Made by a program: the position numbers and the translations under genes
In this document: positions 8,543-16,883 of the stretch, piece after piece
Layout: every line of letters starts with the position of its first letter
Numbering within the stretch: the first letter of the stretch is position 1
NCBI GenBank assembly: GCA_009921265.1
Contig: RFYV01000007.1
Location: 1-64,000, forward strand
DNA: 64,000 nucleotides
Direction of reading: 5' to 3'
From: Betaproteobacteria bacterium
Lineage (GTDB): Bacteria > Pseudomonadota > Gammaproteobacteria > Burkholderiales > Burkholderiaceae_C
The notes under the pieces: model-generated
What the model was told of the DNA's origin: nothing
Seen by the model: the letters and a program-made list of their open reading frames with translations, nothing else
Database searches by the model: none

Positions 8543-9337
8543 TTATTTTCCCTTCCAAAAGGCTGGACGTTTTTCTAAAAATGCCTGTGGACCTTCTTTT
8601 GAATCTTCTGTTGTATAAAGAAAAGCCGCCATATCTTGCTCTAATCGCAAACCATCAGCAAGCGTCAAATCTGCTCCTCGATGAATCGCTGCTTTGGCCG
8701 AGCGCACAGCAACAGGCGCATTGGCAGCCATCATCTCTGCCAACTTCAAAGCTTGTTCTATCAATTCGTTTTGAGGCACCACGTATTGAACCAATCCAAT
8801 CGATAAGGCTTCGCTCGCTGAAACAGTACGCCCCGTCAAAATCATGTCTAATGCACGCGCACTACCAATACATCGAGATAAGCGTTGAGTGCCGCCATTG
8901 CCTGGCATCAAACCTCGCTTGACTTCACCAAATGCAAAACTCGATGTATCAGCAGCAAACGCGAGATCGCACAACAAAGTCAATTCGACACCACCACCGA
9001 TAGCAGGTCCATTGACTGCAGCAATGATGGGTTTATCAAATGCGGCGATGCCTTCGCCTTGCTCCCAACGATACCGTTTCATTTCTGCAATTGGAATATT
9101 TGCATTCATCGCAGAAAACTCACGCAAATCCATTCCTGCTGAAAATGCTTTCTCGCCCTCGCCTGTCAAGATCACTGCGCCGACTTGCGCGTCACGTCTC
9201 AGTTCATCCAATGCCGTGCGCAATTCGCCACGCATTTTCATGTTGATGGCGTTCATGGCTTCGGGCCTATTGAGTGTCAAGATGGCGACACGTCCGCGAA
9301 GTTCTTGTTTGATTGTTTCAAAAGTGTGTGTGTTCAT
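8543..9337 (-). CDS. Enoyl-CoA hydratase/isomerase (crotonase fold)
   Basis: 264 residues, normal family size. The oxyanion-hole segments are AFSAGMDLREF and NGPAIGGGVELTLLCD; the first catalytic Glu is in FGEVKRGLMPGNGGTQRL. The second Glu of classical hydratases is replaced by Asp in ARALDMILTG, so hydratase activity may be weak or the reaction may differ. It heads the three-gene minus operon and faces the acyl-CoA dehydrogenase at 9415, the natural supplier of a 2-enoyl-CoA. Confidence 0.92.
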   Translation of the reverse strand: MNTHTFETIKQELRGRVAILTLNRPEAMNAINMKMRGELRTALDELRRDAQVGAVILTGEGEKAFSAGMDLREFSAMNANIPIAEMKRYRWEQGEGIAAFDKPIIAAVNGPAIGGGVELTLLCDLAFAADTSSFAFGEVKRGLMPGNGGTQRLSRCIGSARALDMILTGRTVSASEALSIGLVQYVVPQNELIEQALKLAEMMAANAPVAVRSAKAAIHRGADLTLADGLRLEQDMAAFLYTTEDSKEGPQAFLEKRPAFWKGK

Positions 9338-9372
9338 GACAGTGATTTTTTTAATTGAATGTAGAATAACTT

Positions 9373-9401
9373 AAACACGCCCGTCTCTGTGTAGCGTGTT
9401 T
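9373..9401. promoter_or_regulatory. Inverted repeat in divergent promoter region
   Basis: AAACACGC (9373-9380) and GCGTGTTT (9394-9401) are perfect 8-base arms whose centres lie 21 bases apart, two helical turns. The site lies in the 77-base gap between the hydratase operon (minus) and the acyl-CoA dehydrogenase (plus), so one regulator could control both. Confidence 0.45.
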
Positions 9402-9414
9402 GTCATCTCATCCT

Positions 9415-10557
9415 ATGAACTTCGGAAATACAAGCGATCAGGAGCTCATGCTCCAATCTGTACAAACATTGCTCGGCGATGTTTGCACCATGGAATACGC
9501 CTCCAAGTGCGATCTTAACCATACTGCACCTCGAGAAGCCTTCAACGCCATGGCCCAAAATGGCTGGCTGGGGCTCATTGCCCCCGAGTCTTTTGGTGGC
9601 GCAGCAGGTTCCCCCACCGATTTGGCCTTGCTTCTCGAAGAAACAGGCCATCATTTTGAAGAACTCGGACTGTGGTTGTTCAGAAATTTTACTTATGGTT
9701 GCTATGCGGTGCTCAAGCACGGCACCGAAGAACAAAAGCAACGCATCGTGCCTCGCACCGCAAAGGGTGAACTTTCTTTTGCATTTGCATTGTCTGAACC
9801 CGATTCGGGCTCGGACGCTGCAGCGCTCAGAACCCGCGCATTTGCCGACGGCGATGGATTCATTATCAATGGTCGCAAACAGTGGACATCGGGAATGGAT
9901 ATCTCCGACTATGTGTTGCTGGCACTTCGCACCAACGACTTGGGCAAAAAACAATTAGGCATTAGTACTTTTTTGGTCGATACCAAACTCCCTGGCATCG
10001 AAGTTCGCAAGATCCCAACACTGGGCCAACACGCCATTGGAACCACTGAAGTTACTTTTACCGACGTGTGGGTCTCCAATACAGCGGTGCTGGGTCAACT
10101 CGATCACGGATGGGCTGTTTGCGAAGACACTTTGCGTTATGAACGCCTTTGTTTATCTGCTGTGCGCATTGGTGCGGCGCGACGTGCATTCGAATACGCG
10201 TTAGATTACGCAAAAACACGCCATCAATTTGGCAAGCCCATTGGTAGCTTTCAAGTCACGCAACACAAATTTGCAGACATGAAAGTGATGTTAGACACTT
10301 CCTTCACCATGATCCGACGTTATGCGTGGCTCATGGAAAACGGCAAAGCAGAACGCGCCGATACAGCAGTCATCAAGTATTACATCGGTGAGTCATACAA
10401 AACAATTGCAGATATGTGTTTGCAAATATTGGGGGGCTATGGATACAGCATGGAATACCCGATGCAACGTTTCTTTAGAGACTCACGCCTTGCAACCATT
10501 GGTGGCGGCACTTCAGAAATTCAAAAAAATATCATTGCAGCCACATTAGGGCTTTGA
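9415..10557 (+). CDS. Acyl-CoA dehydrogenase, copy A
   Basis: 380 residues from the ATG at 9415. A TTG at 9400 would add five residues but lies inside the inverted repeat; neither start has a clear ribosome site. FAD-linked alpha,beta-dehydrogenation of an acyl-CoA. Landmarks: FALSEPDSGSDAAAL, the FAD/substrate segment GRKQWTSGMDISDY, RHQFGKPIGSFQ, and QILGGYGYSMEYPMQRFFRD with the catalytic Glu in the MEYP position, ending GGGTSEIQKN. It is divergent from the hydratase-lyase-synthetase operon and completes a short beta-oxidation-like set. Electron-transfer flavoprotein is not in the window. Confidence 0.92.
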   Translation: MNFGNTSDQELMLQSVQTLLGDVCTMEYASKCDLNHTAPREAFNAMAQNGWLGLIAPESFGGAAGSPTDLALLLEETGHHFEELGLWLFRNFTYGCYAVLKHGTEEQKQRIVPRTAKGELSFAFALSEPDSGSDAAALRTRAFADGDGFIINGRKQWTSGMDISDYVLLALRTNDLGKKQLGISTFLVDTKLPGIEVRKIPTLGQHAIGTTEVTFTDVWVSNTAVLGQLDHGWAVCEDTLRYERLCLSAVRIGAARRAFEYALDYAKTRHQFGKPIGSFQVTQHKFADMKVMLDTSFTMIRRYAWLMENGKAERADTAVIKYYIGESYKTIADMCLQILGGYGYSMEYPMQRFFRDSRLATIGGGTSEIQKNIIAATLGL

Positions 10558-10563
10558 TTTTTT

Positions 10564-11730
10564 TTAAGCAATTAATTCGCTCATGATGCGATACAAAAGG
10601 GCTTGACCTTCAAAGCCAATGCCAGGTCGTTTGGGTAAATTAAGCATACCCGAATCAAGTTTGGCATTATCTGCAAAGCCACCAAAATCTCCAAATACGC
10701 CTGGATAAGACTCGGCACCGCCCAAACCAAAACCAGCGGCAATTTGCAAAGACATTTGATTGCCTCCGTGCGGAAACAAGCCACTTCGTCTCCATTGATG
10801 TGAATCGAGCATGCTCAATGTTCGCGCGTATTGCGCAATGCCATAAGCTTGCGGTGGATCGACTTGAATAACATCACGATCACCTCGCAGTCCACCAAAC
10901 TTCACGAGATTGGCAACATCTTGTGTTGAAAATAAATTTTCACCCGTGGCCAACGGACTTTCGTAATGTTGTGCAAGTTCTGACATTAAACCATAGTCCA
11001 ATGGATCACAAGGTTCTTCAAACCAACGCAATTTAAAAGGCGCAAGTGCTTTAGCATATGCAAATGCGTTAGCACGATCAAATTTGCAATTGGCGTCCAC
11101 TGCCAAATGCTCACCAGAACCCACCACTTTCATCACCGCCTCCAACCGTTTTAAATCTTCTGATAATGGCAGTCCACCCACCTTCATCTTGACCATCGTA
11201 TAACCTGCATCCAAATGGCGACGCATTTCATCTTGTAAATTTTGAATGGTTTGGCCAGGAAAATACCAGCCGCCACCGACATAACAAAATACGCGATCGG
11301 CAATTTTTCCGTTGTTGTAACGCTGAGCCAGCAACTCATGCAAAGGAAGATTTGCAATTTTGGCCACAGCATCCCATAGCGCCACTTCAATCGTTCCAAT
11401 GGCAATAGAACGCTCACTGTGCCCGCCTGCTTTTTCGCGCTGCATCATGCATGCAACTATTTTTTCTGGATCTAAATTATTGCCCGTGTGATCCAACAAT
11501 GATGAGGGATCCGCACGCAAAATTCTGGGGATAAACCGCTCACGCATTTGTGCGCCACACGCATAACGACCTGTTGAATTGAATGCAAACCCAATAACAG
11601 GCATGCCGTCACGAATACAGTCAGTGATAACAGCAACCACTGATGTGGTCATTTCAGAAAAATCAAAACTCGAATTGCTGAGCCTTGAATTGAGCGCAAC
11701 GGCGCGCTCTCGAATATCAACAATACGCAT
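10564..11730 (-). CDS. Enolase-superfamily sugar-acid dehydratase, D-tartrate dehydratase-like
   Basis: 388 residues. From the opening MRIVDIRE to the end IGFEGQALLY it follows the D(-)-tartrate dehydratase of Bradyrhizobium very closely. The mechanistic set is complete: KMK (Lys181, Lys183), metal ligands Asp212 (VDANCKF), Glu238/239 (WFEEP) and Glu264 (ATGENL), and His321 in FPHGGNQMSL. These enzymes remove water from a sugar diacid to give a 2-oxo acid (oxaloacetate from tartrate). A Bug receptor is encoded immediately upstream (22-base gap), forming a two-gene uptake-plus-dehydration unit. Tartrate is the best substrate guess; a related aldarate is possible. Confidence 0.9.
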   Translation of the reverse strand: MRIVDIRERAVALNSRLSNSSFDFSEMTTSVVAVITDCIRDGMPVIGFAFNSTGRYACGAQMRERFIPRILRADPSSLLDHTGNNLDPEKIVACMMQREKAGGHSERSIAIGTIEVALWDAVAKIANLPLHELLAQRYNNGKIADRVFCYVGGGWYFPGQTIQNLQDEMRRHLDAGYTMVKMKVGGLPLSEDLKRLEAVMKVVGSGEHLAVDANCKFDRANAFAYAKALAPFKLRWFEEPCDPLDYGLMSELAQHYESPLATGENLFSTQDVANLVKFGGLRGDRDVIQVDPPQAYGIAQYARTLSMLDSHQWRRSGLFPHGGNQMSLQIAAGFGLGGAESYPGVFGDFGGFADNAKLDSGMLNLPKRPGIGFEGQALLYRIMSELIA

Positions 11731-11752
11731 AGTGATGGGGACTTATATTTTT

Positions 11753-12718
11753 TTAATCGAGTTTGAGTTTTGCATCGCGAACTACTTTGCTCCAACGTGA
11801 AAGCTCAGCGTTGATGTAGGCAGTGAATTGTTCAGGTGTGTTTCCAACAGTATCAAATCCCATACCCATTAATTTTTCACGGGTATCAGGCTGCGCCACA
11901 ATTTTTACAATTTCACGATGCAAGCGATCAATGATGGCCTTGGGTGTTCCTGCAGGCGCTAAAAGTCCTTGCATTGTCTCCGCATCTTGTCCGCTCACAC
12001 CCGCTTCTGCCAAGGTAGGGACATTGGGCAACTCGGGGTTGCGTTTAGCACTCGTAATGGCCAATGCACGCAAGGTTCCTGCCTTGACATGCGACATGGC
12101 GGGGGGCAATGCAGTCACGCTCACAGGTGTATGACCCGCAAGAACAGAAGTCGTGGCAGGCCCTGCTCCACCAAATGGCGCACTCACCAAATCTAAATTG
12201 TAGGAAAGACGCAGTAATTCGCCCGATAGATGCGGAGTCGTTCCAACACCAGGATGAGCATAACTGTACTTGCCTGGATTGGCACGTATCAAGGCAACGA
12301 GTTCTTGAATCGTTTTAGCGGGGACAGAAGGATGCACAACAATCAAATTAGGAGAAGCACCAACCAACGAGATGGGTAAGAAGTCTTTGTTAGCGTCGTA
12401 AGGCACATTGCTATACAAACCAGGATTGACTACAAAACTACTACTCACCATGGTGAGCGTATAGCCGTCAGGTGCAGCTTTGGCACCCAAGCCCATACCG
12501 ATATTGCCACCTGCGCCTGCGCGGTTTTCAACAACAAAAGACTGCCCAAGATTTTCAGAAAGTTTTTGCGCCACAATTCGCGCCATTGCGTCTGTGGGAC
12601 CGCCTGTTGCAAAGGGCACAATGATTCTAACGGCGCGGCTGGGATAGTCTTGCGCAAAAGAGGCGAGCGAAAAAAGCAACGCCATCAAAAAAGTAGCAAA
12701 GCGAATAGTGGGGGTCAT
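11753..12718 (-). CDS. Bug/TctC-type periplasmic receptor, partner of the tartrate dehydratase-like enzyme
   Basis: 321 residues with CAGGAGAG upstream of the ATG. Signal peptide MTPTIRFATFLMALLFSLAS ends at SFAQ, then DYPSRAVRIIVPFATGGPTD. The second-lobe motif usually read as PYKG is changed to SAPFGGAGPATTSVL. First gene of a two-gene unit with the dehydratase, so its ligand is probably the same sugar diacid. Confidence 0.92.
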   Translation of the reverse strand: MTPTIRFATFLMALLFSLASFAQDYPSRAVRIIVPFATGGPTDAMARIVAQKLSENLGQSFVVENRAGAGGNIGMGLGAKAAPDGYTLTMVSSSFVVNPGLYSNVPYDANKDFLPISLVGASPNLIVVHPSVPAKTIQELVALIRANPGKYSYAHPGVGTTPHLSGELLRLSYNLDLVSAPFGGAGPATTSVLAGHTPVSVTALPPAMSHVKAGTLRALAITSAKRNPELPNVPTLAEAGVSGQDAETMQGLLAPAGTPKAIIDRLHREIVKIVAQPDTREKLMGMGFDTVGNTPEQFTAYINAELSRWSKVVRDAKLKLD

Positions 12719-12776
12719 GAATCTCTCCTGCTTGTTTAATGCGATGCTAACATTTTGCAGTATCCTTTAAGACAGA

Positions 12777-13703
12777 TCAGAAGTACGTGCCTGACAAGGT
12801 CAAGAGTTGCCCACCCGTACTCAGTTTGAATCGAGCGATACCCGCGCTTCGCGCTGTATTAACACCGCCCAAATCAAGCATTTGTACACCTCGCGCTTGC
12901 AATTCTTCGATACCCTTCCAAAGAATCAGATTGTGCGCATGCGAATCTCTACCTTGATCCGATGTCCAACCGACCTGATAGGTTGCGGCACGACCATGAA
13001 TCAAAAACATCATGGCAGCAATTCGATCTTTGCCCAAATCTGCACGCAAAGTCAAAATACTTTCACTGGCAGTCTTTCTGAATTGTGTGTAATGCTCATA
13101 AAAAGAACTAGGCAGGCCTTGAAGATTTTTTTCTTTTTGCTGCTGCAAATCTAAATCCAACAACCATCGAAATTGTCCATGCTTGGTACCGACTTGGTGA
13201 ATTTTCATATCCGATGATTCACCGGTCACCAAACGATGTCGCCAACGACGATCGAGTTGAGCACGCAAATTTTCAAGCGATGGAGTCAAGTCCAACATGA
13301 CGGTGGACAGGCCTGACATCACTCTTCGCCAGCGACTGAGTCCATGGGATTGACCCTTGGCGACTTCAGGCGTCATGGTCATGAATCGAAGTCCTCTCAA
13401 AGGTAAAGATTTCTTAAGCGCTTGATAGACCTTGGCTTGAGTTTCAGAAGGTAATGGTTGAAGCCACAAAGGACCACGACTGCACAGTGCAATGCCGCCC
13501 CAATCGCCCCATTTTCGAATAATGAATTGCGCCAGTGCAACCACTTCGCCATTGATCTCTACACGTGCGCGGCACACTTCAACGCCAATTTTTTGCAATG
13601 AAGCGCCATAGGCCCAGTCTTGCTGCAAAGCAGCATTTAAACCTTGATGAGTTGAATCCCACAATGACATGTCACTGTTGTTCCAATGTATTTGAGGGAG
13701 CAT
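12777..13703 (-). CDS. FemAB/GNAT-like aminoacyl- or acyltransferase
   Basis: About 308 residues. The region LQQDWAYGASLQ near the start, then a second GNAT-like half with YQVGWTSDQGRDSHAHNLI, LILWKGIEELQARGVQMLDLGG and GIARFKLSTGG, is the pattern of the FemX/lipid II:glycine glycyltransferase-like family found widely in Gram-negative bacteria, often of unknown target. I chose the ATG at 13701-13703, which places IHWNNSD at the N-terminus; starts at 13736 and 13670 are possible and none has a clear ribosome site. The frame stays open to 13799, overlapping the divergent synthetase. No catabolic link to neighbours is evident. Confidence 0.7.
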   Translation of the reverse strand: MLPQIHWNNSDMSLWDSTHQGLNAALQQDWAYGASLQKIGVEVCRARVEINGEVVALAQFIIRKWGDWGGIALCSRGPLWLQPLPSETQAKVYQALKKSLPLRGLRFMTMTPEVAKGQSHGLSRWRRVMSGLSTVMLDLTPSLENLRAQLDRRWRHRLVTGESSDMKIHQVGTKHGQFRWLLDLDLQQQKEKNLQGLPSSFYEHYTQFRKTASESILTLRADLGKDRIAAMMFLIHGRAATYQVGWTSDQGRDSHAHNLILWKGIEELQARGVQMLDLGGVNTARSAGIARFKLSTGGQLLTLSGTYF

Positions 13704-13757
13704 CGTGTATAAAGATGTAATGAAATAAAGTCTCATCTTAAGGCCTACAATCAAATC

Positions 13758-15716
13758 ATGATTTCTCGCGCTCCAAACAGTGATGCTCATAAAAAACAAT
13801 ACGCGTTGCTACCAACGATTGATTACTCACTTCATGATCAAACGCTCTCTTGCTTGAACGACGTAAAAGAGATAGAAAAATTTCCACTTTCCAAGTGGTT
13901 ACAGCACGAAAATTTTGCCCAACGCATTGATATTGCTTTGTCCTCGCGTGACCCACAAGACACCGCTGTTTATTTTGTTCCAAATGGCGATATACAAGCG
14001 AAAGCCGTCGAAGTTTCATTTCAAACACTCAGGCAGTGGATTCAAAAAACTGCGCAATTAATTCTTGCAAATAACAATCATGACAAGCCTGTGATTGCGG
14101 TGCTGATGCCTGCGATTCCAGAAATCTATCCAGCCATTCTTGGTGCCATGCAAGTGGGCACAGTCTTTCCTATCAATTGGATGCTTGAGCCTCAACATTT
14201 ATTGCATCTCTTAATCGAGTCCCGATCAACGCACATGATCACGCTGGGTCCAACGCCGGGTTTTCGTATTTGGGAAACGTTTCAAAGTATTCAAGATCAA
14301 TTGCCCAAAGATATTTGCATATGGACAATACCTGGCATCGATGGAACACGCATTGCAACCAACGATTGGAAAACTCAAATCGATGCATTGCCAACGCAAC
14401 AAAACCCCAACGTTGCTTGGCATCCTGGTGAATCCATCGGCGCATACATTCATTCAGGTGGTACCACAGGCGTTCCTAAGATTGTAAAAATCACGCATCG
14501 CAATATGTCTTTTAGACATTGGACTTTGCAACTCGCCTACAAAGGCACGCCTGGTGAAATTATTTTTCACGACACCCCTTTGTTTCATGTGGGTGGATTA
14601 TTGGGGCGATGCCTTCCCGCTGTTGCAAGTGGTGCCAGTGTATTGATACCGAGCTTGTTAGGTGCACGCGATAAATCATACATCACCAACTATTGGAAAT
14701 TTGTCGAGATATACAAACTCACGCGACTCTCGGGCGTGCCCACCACATTAGCCGTCTTATCCAAATCGCCGCCAGTTGGTGTTGATTTAAGTTCGCTCAA
14801 ACCCTACTTTGTCACAGGCTCAACCGCAATGCCGATTGCAGTGCGAGAAGAGTTCGAGCGCGTTTGCGGTGTGCGTGTTCTCAATTCGTACGGCATGACC
14901 GAAAACGCATCGAGCATGGCCATTGATCCGCGCGATGGCCCATCCAAAGAAGGCAGCTCAGGCATCCGCTTGCCCTATACCGAATTGCGTGCGGTTGAAC
15001 TCGACGAACATCAAAAAGTAATCAAGCAATGTGGTCCCAAAGAAATTGGTATGTTGGTTATTCGAAGTCCGGGATTAACACCTGGATACCTCAACCCTGA
15101 ACACAATGCCAAATCATGGACGCAAGACGGTTGGTTTATCACAGGTGACTTAGGAAGAATCGACGACGACGGATATGTTTTTGTAACGGGACGATTAAAA
15201 GATGTAATTATTCGAGGGGGACACAACATCGATCCTGGCTTAATTGAAGAGCCGCTTGTTCAATCAGAAGATGTTTTGTTGGTTGCCGCTGTTGGCAAAC
15301 CCGATGCGTATGCGGGAGAGTTACCCATTGCCTATGTTCAACTCACCCAAGGCTCAAAAGCGACAAGTGCTGATTTACTGCAATTTTTGGAACCCCGAAT
15401 TTCTGAGCGTGCGGCCATTCCAAAAGAAATACATATTCTTGAAAAAATGCCATTAACAGATATTGGCAAACCCATGAAAGTGAAGTTGCGTGAAATGACG
15501 ATGGTGAGAGAATTTACTCGATTGATTGAAGATATTTTTAAAAAATTAAAAATCAATAGTCCAGATCCAATCGAAATTATCATCTCACCCGATACATCAA
15601 GAGGCACTTTGATCCGAATTAAACTGGGCCGAGTTGATCAAACCAAGCAAGATTTAATTCACACACAAATCCATCAACTCATGGGCCAGTTTGCTTACGC
15701 TTACGAAATGATTTAA
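13758..15716 (+). CDS. AMP-forming acyl-CoA synthetase (ANL superfamily), copy B
   Basis: 652 residues, paralogous to 5766-7649 along its whole length. Motifs: YIHSGGTTGVPKI, VLNSYGMTENASSMA, FITGDLGRIDDDGYVF, TGRLKDVIIRGGHNIDP and catalytic Lys in MPLTDIGKPMKVKL. An extra C-terminal piece of roughly 75 residues follows the catalytic Lys, with an alternating beta/alpha look (RGTLIRIKLG, then a helix). It overlaps the convergent Bug gene by four bases. With the downstream acyl-CoA dehydrogenase and hydratase it gives a second activation and oxidation set. Confidence 0.92.
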   Translation: MISRAPNSDAHKKQYALLPTIDYSLHDQTLSCLNDVKEIEKFPLSKWLQHENFAQRIDIALSSRDPQDTAVYFVPNGDIQAKAVEVSFQTLRQWIQKTAQLILANNNHDKPVIAVLMPAIPEIYPAILGAMQVGTVFPINWMLEPQHLLHLLIESRSTHMITLGPTPGFRIWETFQSIQDQLPKDICIWTIPGIDGTRIATNDWKTQIDALPTQQNPNVAWHPGESIGAYIHSGGTTGVPKIVKITHRNMSFRHWTLQLAYKGTPGEIIFHDTPLFHVGGLLGRCLPAVASGASVLIPSLLGARDKSYITNYWKFVEIYKLTRLSGVPTTLAVLSKSPPVGVDLSSLKPYFVTGSTAMPIAVREEFERVCGVRVLNSYGMTENASSMAIDPRDGPSKEGSSGIRLPYTELRAVELDEHQKVIKQCGPKEIGMLVIRSPGLTPGYLNPEHNAKSWTQDGWFITGDLGRIDDDGYVFVTGRLKDVIIRGGHNIDPGLIEEPLVQSEDVLLVAAVGKPDAYAGELPIAYVQLTQGSKATSADLLQFLEPRISERAAIPKEIHILEKMPLTDIGKPMKVKLREMTMVREFTRLIEDIFKKLKINSPDPIEIIISPDTSRGTLIRIKLGRVDQTKQDLIHTQIHQLMGQFAYAYEMI

Positions 15717-16702
15717 TCCAAACTGATTCCCGCTGCTTTTGCAACTTCATTCCATTTTTTAAAATCAGCTGCAATCATGTGTCCAAATTCTTCGCTCGAA
15801 TTGGGCTTTGCATCGCCACCTATTTTTCGCATCGCGTTTTGATACTCGGGCATTTTCAAAATTTCGTTGAATGCATTTTCAAGTCGCTTGACAACCGCAG
15901 GTGGTGTTGCTGCTGGAACTGCTGCACCCGTCCAGTTGCGCAAAACCATGTCAGGATATCCCGCTTCAATCATGGTGGGGATATTGGGGAAATCGAATGA
16001 GCGTGTAATTCCTGTCACGGCCAAAGCTTTGAGTTTTCCCTCTCGAATTTGACCAATCGATGCGGACAAATCGGTCATGGCAAACTGAACCTGTCCACTC
16101 AAAACAGCCATACTCATTTCTGCACCACTGCGATAGGGAATGTGAACCATATTGAGCTGCGCTTTGGTTTGAAGCAATTCACCCAACAGATGAGCAGAAT
16201 TACCGATGCCCGCAGAGCCGTAAGAAATTTTTCCAGGATTGGCACGCGCATAGTTCACAAATTCTTGAACTGTATTGGCTGGAAAAGATGGGCTTGTCAC
16301 CATCACCGAACCCATATCTGACGTTTGAATAATCGGTGCAAATGATTTGACAGGATCGTAGCCAGGGGTTTTCATCGTTGCGGGTGCAATCGCATATGTG
16401 GAAATATTTCCAATCAGAATGGTGTTGCCATCAGGCGGAGAAATAGAAACAAAACGTGCACCAATGGCACTGCCCGCGCCTGGTTTGTTTTCAACCACAA
16501 CCGTTTGTTTGAGTACCGCTTGTAAATGCGTTGACACCAATCGTGCAACCACGTCAGTGGGGCCACCCGCACCATAGGGAACGATCAACTTAATCACACC
16601 CGACGTTTGCGCCATCAAAAAAGTGGGGCTTAAAGTAAGAGCGCCAACTGCGCCGATAAACTGTCGTTTTGATAGTGTAATGGACTTAGATGTTTGCTTC
16701 AT
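15713..16702 (-). CDS. Bug/TctC-type periplasmic receptor with Tat-like leader
   Basis: 329 residues with CAGGAGAC before the ATG. The leader has SKRQFIGAVGALTLS, a lysine-arginine variant of the twin-arginine motif, so export as a folded protein is possible, though Sec cannot be excluded. The mature part opens GVIKLIVPYGAGGPTDVVARL and carries MVHIPYRSGAEMSMAVL, with Arg in place of the usual Lys of PYKG. A promoter-like sequence sits at 16729-16757. Its tail meets the synthetase tail, and its head faces the acyl-CoA dehydrogenase gene. Confidence 0.92.
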   Translation of the reverse strand: MKQTSKSITLSKRQFIGAVGALTLSPTFLMAQTSGVIKLIVPYGAGGPTDVVARLVSTHLQAVLKQTVVVENKPGAGSAIGARFVSISPPDGNTILIGNISTYAIAPATMKTPGYDPVKSFAPIIQTSDMGSVMVTSPSFPANTVQEFVNYARANPGKISYGSAGIGNSAHLLGELLQTKAQLNMVHIPYRSGAEMSMAVLSGQVQFAMTDLSASIGQIREGKLKALAVTGITRSFDFPNIPTMIEAGYPDMVLRNWTGAAVPAATPPAVVKRLENAFNEILKMPEYQNAMRKIGGDAKPNSSEEFGHMIAADFKKWNEVAKAAGISLD

Positions 16703-16728
16703 AATTGTCTCCTGATTTATTTTTTTTT

Positions 16729-16757
16729 AGTATAGGCACTAATGTGATGGAAAGTAA
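16729..16757 (-). promoter_or_regulatory. sigma70-type promoter for the Bug gene at 15713-16702
   Basis: Minus strand TTACTT (16757-16752), 17-base spacer, TATACT (16734-16729). The -10 box matches at five of six positions and the -35 at four. It lies 27 bases upstream of the Bug start codon. Confidence 0.5.
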
Positions 16758-16786
16758 AGCCTTTGATGAAATGAAGCACCCATATC

Positions 16787-16808
16787 CTTTGTCGCGGTGG
16801 GGACAAAG
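16787..16808. promoter_or_regulatory. Inverted repeat in divergent promoter region
   Basis: CTTTGTC (16787-16793) and GACAAAG (16802-16808) are perfect 7-base arms around GCGGTGGG. The site is about 75 bases upstream of the acyl-CoA dehydrogenase start and about 30 upstream of the minus-strand promoter, consistent with a shared operator. Confidence 0.35.
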
Positions 16809-16883
16809 CATTACCCCTTCAATTGCGGGCTTGATTCAATAGAGATATATTCAACCGATCAATATCTAACGAGCAATTATTTT

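Noticed and set aside
8889-9374. 161-codon plus-strand open frame
   Set aside because: It lies antisense to the enoyl-CoA hydratase, whose catalytic motifs are clear; composition is low-complexity and no ribosome site is present.
9403-9954. 183-codon minus-strand open frame
   Set aside because: Antisense to the acyl-CoA dehydrogenase with its complete family signature; Cys/His-rich translation unlike a folded protein.
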